In this document: positions 59,092-64,000 of the stretch, piece after piece
Numbering within the stretch: position 1 is the first letter of the stretch
Layout of the letters: each line of letters begins with the position of its first letter
Assembly: GCA_947644545.1 (NCBI GenBank)
Contig: CANRZW010000010.1
Location: forward strand, 1 to 64,000
Length of the DNA: 64,000 nt
Reading direction: 5' to 3'
From: an uncultured Lachnospiraceae bacterium
GTDB lineage: Bacteria > Bacillota > Clostridia > Lachnospirales > Lachnospiraceae
The notes under the pieces: model-generated
What the model was told of the DNA's origin: nothing
Database searches by the model: none
The model's input: only the letters and a program-made list of their open reading frames with translations
Position numbers and translations under genes: made by a program

Positions 59092-59919
59092 TTATCCCTT
59101 GACGGCTCCGGCCGTCATACCCCCGATCACCTGTTCCTGAAATGCCACAAAAAACACCATCATGGGAACGATTGCAATCATAAGCCCTGCGCAGAGTGTC
59201 GCGTAATCTGTACTGTAACGCCCTCTCAGTGCAAAAATCCCCTGCGTGATCGTCTTTATCTTCTCATTTGCCAGCATGATATAAGCAAACAGATACTCAT
59301 TCCAGCAGTTCAGAAGCGCCAGCGTGCCAATGGTTGCCAGTCCCGGTCTTGCCATGGGCAGAGCAATCTTATAAAACATCTTGAAATATCCACATCCATC
59401 TATATAAGCCGCTTCATCCAGTTCCATCGGAATGCTCTTCATAAAGCTGGTCAGGATAAAGACCGCCAGAGAAAGATTGGCCGCAGTGATCAAAATAACA
59501 AATCCCTGTCTCGTATTATAAATCGCAAGCTCCTTCATAATAATAAAAGTCGGAATCAGGACCGCATGCATGGGAATCATGATCCCCAATGTGAAATATC
59601 CATACAGAATCTTTGACTGCCAGACCCTCGTCAGCACAAAAGCCGCCATGGAAGCAAGCAGCAGGATCAATATTACACCCGAAGCCGAGTACAGCACGCT
59701 GTTTAAAAAATTCACACCAATCTTTACGTCTCTCCACGCCTTAAGGTAGCTGGAGAAATCGAAAGAATGCGGAAGCGCCAGCGGATCTGCCAATATCGCG
59801 ATATTTTCTTTAAAAGAACTCATCAATACCCAAAAGAACGGATAGAAATCAACCAGCGCCAAAAACCCCAGCGCCCCATATTTAATCAACCTTCCTGCAT
59901 TCCCTCTTCTTCTCTTCAT
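59092..59919 (-). CDS. Carbohydrate ABC transporter permease (MalG type)
   Basis: MalG-group permease, about 275 aa from MKRRRGNAG. The ORF-track start 59967 overlaps the upstream permease gene; 59931 is also possible. First helix ALGFLALVDFYPFFWVLM; EAA loop LDEAAYIDGCGYFKMF then KIALPMAR; C-terminus GGMTAGAVKG. It is part of the third sugar importer. Confidence 0.92.
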   Translation of the reverse strand: MKRRRGNAGRLIKYGALGFLALVDFYPFFWVLMSSFKENIAILADPLALPHSFDFSSYLKAWRDVKIGVNFLNSVLYSASGVILILLLASMAAFVLTRVWQSKILYGYFTLGIMIPMHAVLIPTFIIMKELAIYNTRQGFVILITAANLSLAVFILTSFMKSIPMELDEAAYIDGCGYFKMFYKIALPMARPGLATIGTLALLNCWNEYLFAYIMLANEKIKTITQGIFALRGRYSTDYATLCAGLMIAIVPMMVFFVAFQEQVIGGMTAGAVKG

Positions 59920-59959
59920 CCTTTCCCCCATTCTTCCACAGCCTGTTGCTATTTCTGAT

Positions 59960-60823
59960 TCAACCACTTCGATTCAACCGCTTCATCAGGATCGTCAACG
60001 CTATGGAATAGATCATGATCGTTACCGTAATAGAACTTCCCAATCCGAATTTATTCTGGACAAACGCCGTCTTATACATAAATACCGCCAGGAAAGAGGA
60101 TGCATTGCCCGGTCCTCCCTGCGTCAGCGCCCAGGAATAGTCGAAGGACTTCAAGGAGCCTGTAACCACCAGAATGATCGCAACTACAATCGCGTCCCAG
60201 CTCATCGGCACCACAATACGCGCAAAGATCTGAAAAGAATTAGCCCCATCGATATCGGCGCTTTCCAACATCTCGTGATTGATCGACTGCATCGACGCAA
60301 ATATAATCACCAGCGAATACCCGATATACTGCCAGATCTGCGGAAAAATAACGGAATTTACCACTACCTTTACATCCGAAAGCCAATTTCTTTTCAGAAA
60401 AGGCAAATGCAGCATATCCAGGATCCTGTTGATCGGACCGGCATCCCCATTATAAAAAACGGAAAACATGATACCAATCGCAATGGGCGCAACCACCACC
60501 GGAATGAAATAAAAAGTCCTGAAAACCTTATATCCCTTAGTCCGACGCAGCAGCAGAAACGATAAAACCGTTGCAATCGGTATCTGGACAAAAACAGAGG
60601 CGCCGACCAGTCTCAATGTATTGAACAGAACTCTCCAGTAATCCTTCTGTGAAAAGACCGTTATATAATTTTGAATACCGTTCATCCTAGGACTGCCGAT
60701 TCCGTCCCATGCCGTAAAGCTGTAATACGTGGAACAAAACACCGGCGCGATAATAAAAACCGTATATAAGATAAGCGCCGGCATGATGAATGCTATGGCA
60801 AACCAATACTTTCTTTTTTTCAT
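59960..60823 (-). CDS. Sugar ABC transporter permease (MalF type)
   Basis: MalF-group permease, 287 aa from ATG 60823 (GGGGGT 5 nt upstream; ORF-track ATG 60835 lies 4 codons earlier). First helix WFAIAFIMPALILYTVFIIAP; EAA loop LESADIDGANSFQIFARIVVPM; TQGGPGNASSFLAVFMY is a conserved sugar-permease segment. It follows the binding-protein gene. Confidence 0.93.
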   Translation of the reverse strand: MKKRKYWFAIAFIMPALILYTVFIIAPVFCSTYYSFTAWDGIGSPRMNGIQNYITVFSQKDYWRVLFNTLRLVGASVFVQIPIATVLSFLLLRRTKGYKVFRTFYFIPVVVAPIAIGIMFSVFYNGDAGPINRILDMLHLPFLKRNWLSDVKVVVNSVIFPQIWQYIGYSLVIIFASMQSINHEMLESADIDGANSFQIFARIVVPMSWDAIVVAIILVVTGSLKSFDYSWALTQGGPGNASSFLAVFMYKTAFVQNKFGLGSSITVTIMIYSIALTILMKRLNRSG

Positions 60824-60888
60824 ATTTACCCCCATGCCGAAGCGTCACAAATTCCAACGGAACTTGTTTAAGTTTGTGGAACTAAATT

Positions 60889-62256
60889 CTATTCCACATT
60901 GTCAAACGCAGCCTGCACCTTCTGTACGAAATCCACACCGTCAACAGCTCCCGCAAACATTTCGTCCAAGCCGTCAGAATACGTCGTAGCAGTATCTGTC
61001 GTCGGCATTAAGAACCAGAGCGGCTGATAAGTCGGCTTGTCGTTCGTGTACTCAATCGCTTTTGCCATCCAGGGATCCAGCTCGGAAGCATCAAGCGTAA
61101 TGTTCTTGGCCGGCATGGTAGCCGTCTTCCCCAATGCGCTGAAAATTTCATCCGAAAGCAGGAAATCCACAAAATCAATCACCGCTTCCTTCCTGACAGG
61201 ATCCTCAAAAGCTTCTGTGGTAATGCATAATCCTTCCGAAATCGCCCCCATATTAAACTCGGCAGGTACCGTGGCCGCCTCCGGCATGGTTGGGAAAGGA
61301 GCCATCACAGTCGTATTCAATACCTCTTCATTGATAGAGGAGAAAATCCAGGGTGCACACATCATCATTGCCGCTTTTGACTGTGTATAGAGCAGAGCCG
61401 CATTCTCTCCACCGCCGTTTGCGATCGTATCCTCCGGATACATGCCAAGATCCCTCATTTCAACGATATACTCCGCCGCTCTCTTCGTCGCCTCCGATGC
61501 AAACTCATGGTCGATCGTCAGATCTCTCGTTTCGTCAATTCCGCCCGCCATCTGATAGAGCACCTGGTTGTAAAGAATGTGTCCGTAATCACCGCCTTTT
61601 GAGCCTACTCCGATTGTCGTTATTCCATGCTCCCGAAATACCTCATTACATTGCTTCAATTGATCATATGTGGTCGGAATTTCCAGACCATATTCCTGAA
61701 ACAACGCCTCATTGTAAATGCAGAACCATTTAAAACTTTCCACCGGAAACATAAACTCCTTACCATCCAGTGTCGAATTCAGAAATGTGCTGTCATCCCA
61801 CTGCTCTCTTCGGATCGTCTTGCTTTCCGCACAATAAGTATCTACATCTACCAGCAGTCCGTTCTCCACCATCGAACCCAGGTTGGATTCCCCGCCCCAA
61901 TACATAAATACATCGGGCAGATCACCGGCTGCCAGATCTACCTTGATCTTATCCTGCAGATCCATTCCACTTGCTGTTTCCAGAATAATATTCACGGAAT
62001 CTTTATGGCTTTCCACATAGTCCGTGATCATTTTCTCATAAGCAGCATTTTTGGGATCGGCGGTTCCTGTCCAATTATAGGCGAACCGGATCGTTGGAAT
62101 ATCCGCATTGCCGCTCTCCTCACGTTCCTGTGCTGCTCTTTCCTCCTGGTCCTCATTGTCTCGCTGCACAGACTCCGAGGAAGCGGATGCACATCCGCCA
62201 AGCACTGCCACAACCATTGATGCCGCTAACAAGATCCCCATAACCTTTACCTTCAT
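60889..62256 (-). CDS. Sugar ABC transporter substrate-binding lipoprotein
   Basis: Family 1 solute-binding protein, about 455 aa. Lipoprotein signal: MKVKVMGILLAASMVVAVLGGC. The mature domain starts IPTIRFAYNWTGTADPKNAAYEKM, with LAAGDLPDVFMYWGG typical of sugar-binding members. Start ATG 62256 has AAGGAGG 8 nt upstream; 62262 and 62274 are in-frame alternatives. It is first in the operon binding protein, MalF, MalG, MBL, MBL and is likely controlled by the YesN/YesM pair upstream. Confidence 0.92.
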   Translation of the reverse strand: MKVKVMGILLAASMVVAVLGGCASASSESVQRDNEDQEERAAQEREESGNADIPTIRFAYNWTGTADPKNAAYEKMITDYVESHKDSVNIILETASGMDLQDKIKVDLAAGDLPDVFMYWGGESNLGSMVENGLLVDVDTYCAESKTIRREQWDDSTFLNSTLDGKEFMFPVESFKWFCIYNEALFQEYGLEIPTTYDQLKQCNEVFREHGITTIGVGSKGGDYGHILYNQVLYQMAGGIDETRDLTIDHEFASEATKRAAEYIVEMRDLGMYPEDTIANGGGENAALLYTQSKAAMMMCAPWIFSSINEEVLNTTVMAPFPTMPEAATVPAEFNMGAISEGLCITTEAFEDPVRKEAVIDFVDFLLSDEIFSALGKTATMPAKNITLDASELDPWMAKAIEYTNDKPTYQPLWFLMPTTDTATTYSDGLDEMFAGAVDGVDFVQKVQAAFDNVE

Positions 62257-62433
62257 ATTCATGCCCTCCTTCATTACTATAGTCCCTGTAATTACTCAGT
62301 TTCCTTCTGTACTTTTATAGTAAATGCCTGATAACAGCCTGTAAATTGAACTATTCTCAGAAACCTTAACCTATTTATATATTTTGCCTGTTTTGATTAA
62401 AATCAACCATACCAGGACTCTTTCTGTACCCGA

Positions 62434-62474
62434 CAAAAAAGCCCTGCGGACCATACATAGTCCTCAGAGCCTTT
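62434..62474 (-). terminator. Terminator after the YesN-like gene
   Basis: Minus strand: GGCTCTGAGGAC, a loop, then GGTCCGCAGGGC and TTTTTTG directly after the stop. It separates the regulator genes from the importer operon. Confidence 0.82.
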
Positions 62475-62476
62475 TG

Positions 62477-63277
62477 CTACTGCACCGGTTTTCCTTCCCG
62501 ATATTCCGACGGCGTCACCCCGACATATTTTTTGAAAATACGATTAAAATAAGCAATGCTGTTATAGCCCGACATATCCGCCACTTCATTTATTTTCAGG
62601 AAAGGCTGCCGTAAAAGTATCTTCGCATTTTCCAGCCGCAGGCTGTTCAAGTAATCATTAAACCCGCAGCCGGTCTCTTTCTTAAACAACTGCGAAAAAT
62701 ATGCCGGGTTCACAAAAACCTTTCCCGCAATCATTTCCAGGCTGATATCCTCGTTATAATGATTCCGGATATAGTCAATGGCCAGTCTTACCGACTCTTT
62801 CCCACTTACAACGGGATCTGCTTCAACCTCACTGCCCCCTGAAAGTTTCGCGATCTCCGTCTTCAGCTTGGAAACATACTTTGACGACTTTTCCCGTGCA
62901 AGAATCGCGTCTCTGGCTCTTTCCAGGATTCTGCGCATTTCGGCTTCCTCCAGTGGTTTCAGCAGATAGTCAAAAGCCTCCATCCGGATCGCTTCCCTGG
63001 CATACTGAAATTCATCATAACCGCTGATGAAAATCACGATCGTATCCTTATTCTTCTTGTTCTTTCTTATACGGTCAATCATCTGCAGGCCGTTAACACC
63101 AGGCATACAGATATCTGTGATAACGATTTCCGGATGCAGTCTTTCTATCATCTTCAACCCTTCCTCACCGTCATATGCCTCTCCCACAGGCTTCATACCA
63201 AGTTCATCCCAGGGGATCAGCCGCTTTACCAGAGAACAAATCGGTTTTTCGTCATCCAGAATTAAAACCTTGATCAT
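62477..63277 (-). CDS. YesN-type AraC-family response regulator
   Basis: Compact response regulator of 266 aa. Receiver: [14 protein letters not shown], acceptor Asp in [13 protein letters not shown], Lys in [11 protein letters not shown] short linker leads to the AraC HTH ([22 protein letters not shown], then [22 protein letters not shown]). It lies directly after the YesM-type kinase gene and before the third ABC operon, its likely target. Confidence 0.93.
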   Translation of the reverse strand: MIKVLILDDEKPICSLVKRLIPWDELGMKPVGEAYDGEEGLKMIERLHPEIVITDICMPGVNGLQMIDRIRKNKKNKDTIVIFISGYDEFQYAREAIRMEAFDYLLKPLEEAEMRRILERARDAILAREKSSKYVSKLKTEIAKLSGGSEVEADPVVSGKESVRLAIDYIRNHYNEDISLEMIAGKVFVNPAYFSQLFKKETGCGFNDYLNSLRLENAKILLRQPFLKINEVADMSGYNSIAYFNRIFKKYVGVTPSEYREGKPVQ

Positions 63278-63354
63278 ACTTGCACCCTCATTTCTTCCTC
63301 ACTTCAATCTTTCCCACATGCCGCCTGCAGCGCTACCAACAGGCACCGATAACT

Positions 63355-64000
63355 TCACCCTTCTGTTCTGTACGGCAGCCGAACAGTCACCTGCGTCCCT
63401 TCTCCCTGACGGCTTTCCACCCGAATCCCGTAAGGCTCCCCGTAATACAGTTTCAGGCGCATATCTACATTGCTCAGGCCGATACCATGGGACGTTTCCC
63501 GTTTGTCTGCCAGATCGGCATTAATTTTGTCAAGCTGTTCCGGAGCCATTCCAATTCCGTTATCGATAATGCGGAATACGATCTCGCCCTCTTTGAGAGC
63601 GCCAATGACCGTCACAACACCACTGCCCTTTTTTGGCTCCACGCCATGACTGACCGCATTCTCAATAATCGGCTGCAAGATGAACTTTATCATGCGGCAG
63701 TCCATGACCGTCTCGTCAATATAATACAGGATCGACAGCCGGTCTCCATACCGGAAATTCTGAATCTGCGCATAGCTTTTGATATGATCGATCTCCTCCC
63801 GGACCGTTACGATATTCTCTTTGCTGATGCTGTACCGAAAAGTCTTCGCCAGCGCCTTCGTCATCTCGCCAATGCTTATCACACCATACTCCAGTGCAAT
63901 GCTCCTGATATCTTCCAGTGTATTATAGAGAAAATGTGGATTGATCTGCGCCTGCAGCGCCCGCAGCTGCGTGAATGCCCGCTCCTTTTCCTTTTCAACC
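63355..64000 (-). CDS. YesM-type sensor histidine kinase (partial, runs off the window)
   Basis: The C-terminal part of a YesM-family kinase, open to the window edge. The phospho-His box is QINPHFLYNTLEDIR (codons beyond the ORF-track start), followed by the HATPase domain: IIENAVSHGVEPKKGSG, DNGIGMAPEQL, GIGLSNVDMRLKLYYG. The sensor and membrane parts lie beyond position 64000. It pairs with the YesN-type regulator 77 bp downstream. Confidence 0.92.
   Translation of the reverse strand, partial: VEKEKERAFTQLRALQAQINPHFLYNTLEDIRSIALEYGVISIGEMTKALAKTFRYSISKENIVTVREEIDHIKSYAQIQNFRYGDRLSILYYIDETVMDCRMIKFILQPIIENAVSHGVEPKKGSGVVTVIGALKEGEIVFRIIDNGIGMAPEQLDKINADLADKRETSHGIGLSNVDMRLKLYYGEPYGIRVESRQGEGTQVTVRLPYRTEG

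Overview
The window is about 64 kb of chromosome from a spore-forming, low-to-medium-GC Firmicute, most likely a plant-glycan-degrading gut or rumen Lachnospiraceae. Supporting signs are YesMN/LplABC-type sugar loci, a SipL-like SPOCS/LysM protein, SpoIID/SpoIIQ homologues, a T-box ahead of a long-type ileS, PyrDB/PyrK, and hybrid kinases lacking output domains. Genus cannot be fixed from sequence alone. No rRNA, tRNA, CRISPR array, intact IS or prophage was seen. Most genes lie on the minus strand.

Layout. 0.1-10.1 kb: a glycan locus with a YesN-type regulator, lipoprotein binding protein, two permeases, a YesM-type kinase and a divergent GH31 alpha-xylosidase (YicI type). 10.2-16.2 kb: an ABC exporter pair, a membrane spermidine-synthase-like protein and a SipL-like coat morphogenesis protein. 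16.3-23.9 kb: a second glycan operon of binding protein, two permeases and two GH120 beta-xylosidase-like beta-helix enzymes. 24.3-28.8 kb: pyrC, pyrK and pyrD, a PrcB-like lipoprotein and a PlsC acyltransferase. 28.8-35.0 kb: a GH9-like lipoprotein, an amidohydrolase, SpoIIQ-like and SpoIID-like proteins and a calcium-loop protein. 35.3-48.2 kb: aconitase-family hydratase, hflX, an Rpn-family nuclease, glgP and ileS, with three decayed gene fragments between them. 48.4-57.3 kb: a GNAT acetyltransferase, two hybrid kinases, an FGGY kinase, a Nudix hydrolase and mutM. 57.5-64 kb: a third sugar ABC operon that carries two MBL-fold hydrolases instead of glycosidases, with its own YesN/YesM pair; the kinase runs off the window end.

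How the parts fit. The first two loci together suggest uptake of xylose-containing oligosaccharides and their cytoplasmic cleavage: GH31 would remove alpha-xylosyl units and GH120 beta-xylosyl units. The third ABC locus has a similar importer and regulator layout but unusual metal-site MBL enzymes, so its substrate and chemistry are open.

The most promising unexplained signals are: (1) a roughly 150-nt structured leader ahead of the GAF hybrid kinase gene, in which a stem-loop presents an anti-Shine-Dalgarno sequence able to pair with the kinase SD; (2) the MBL-fold pair inside the third ABC operon; (3) a neighbouring SpoIID-like/SpoIIQ-like pair in which both proteins appear to lack catalytic residues; (4) a dispersed structured repeat ahead of three genes; and (5) a G8 tract inside the spacer of a sugar-binding-protein promoter.
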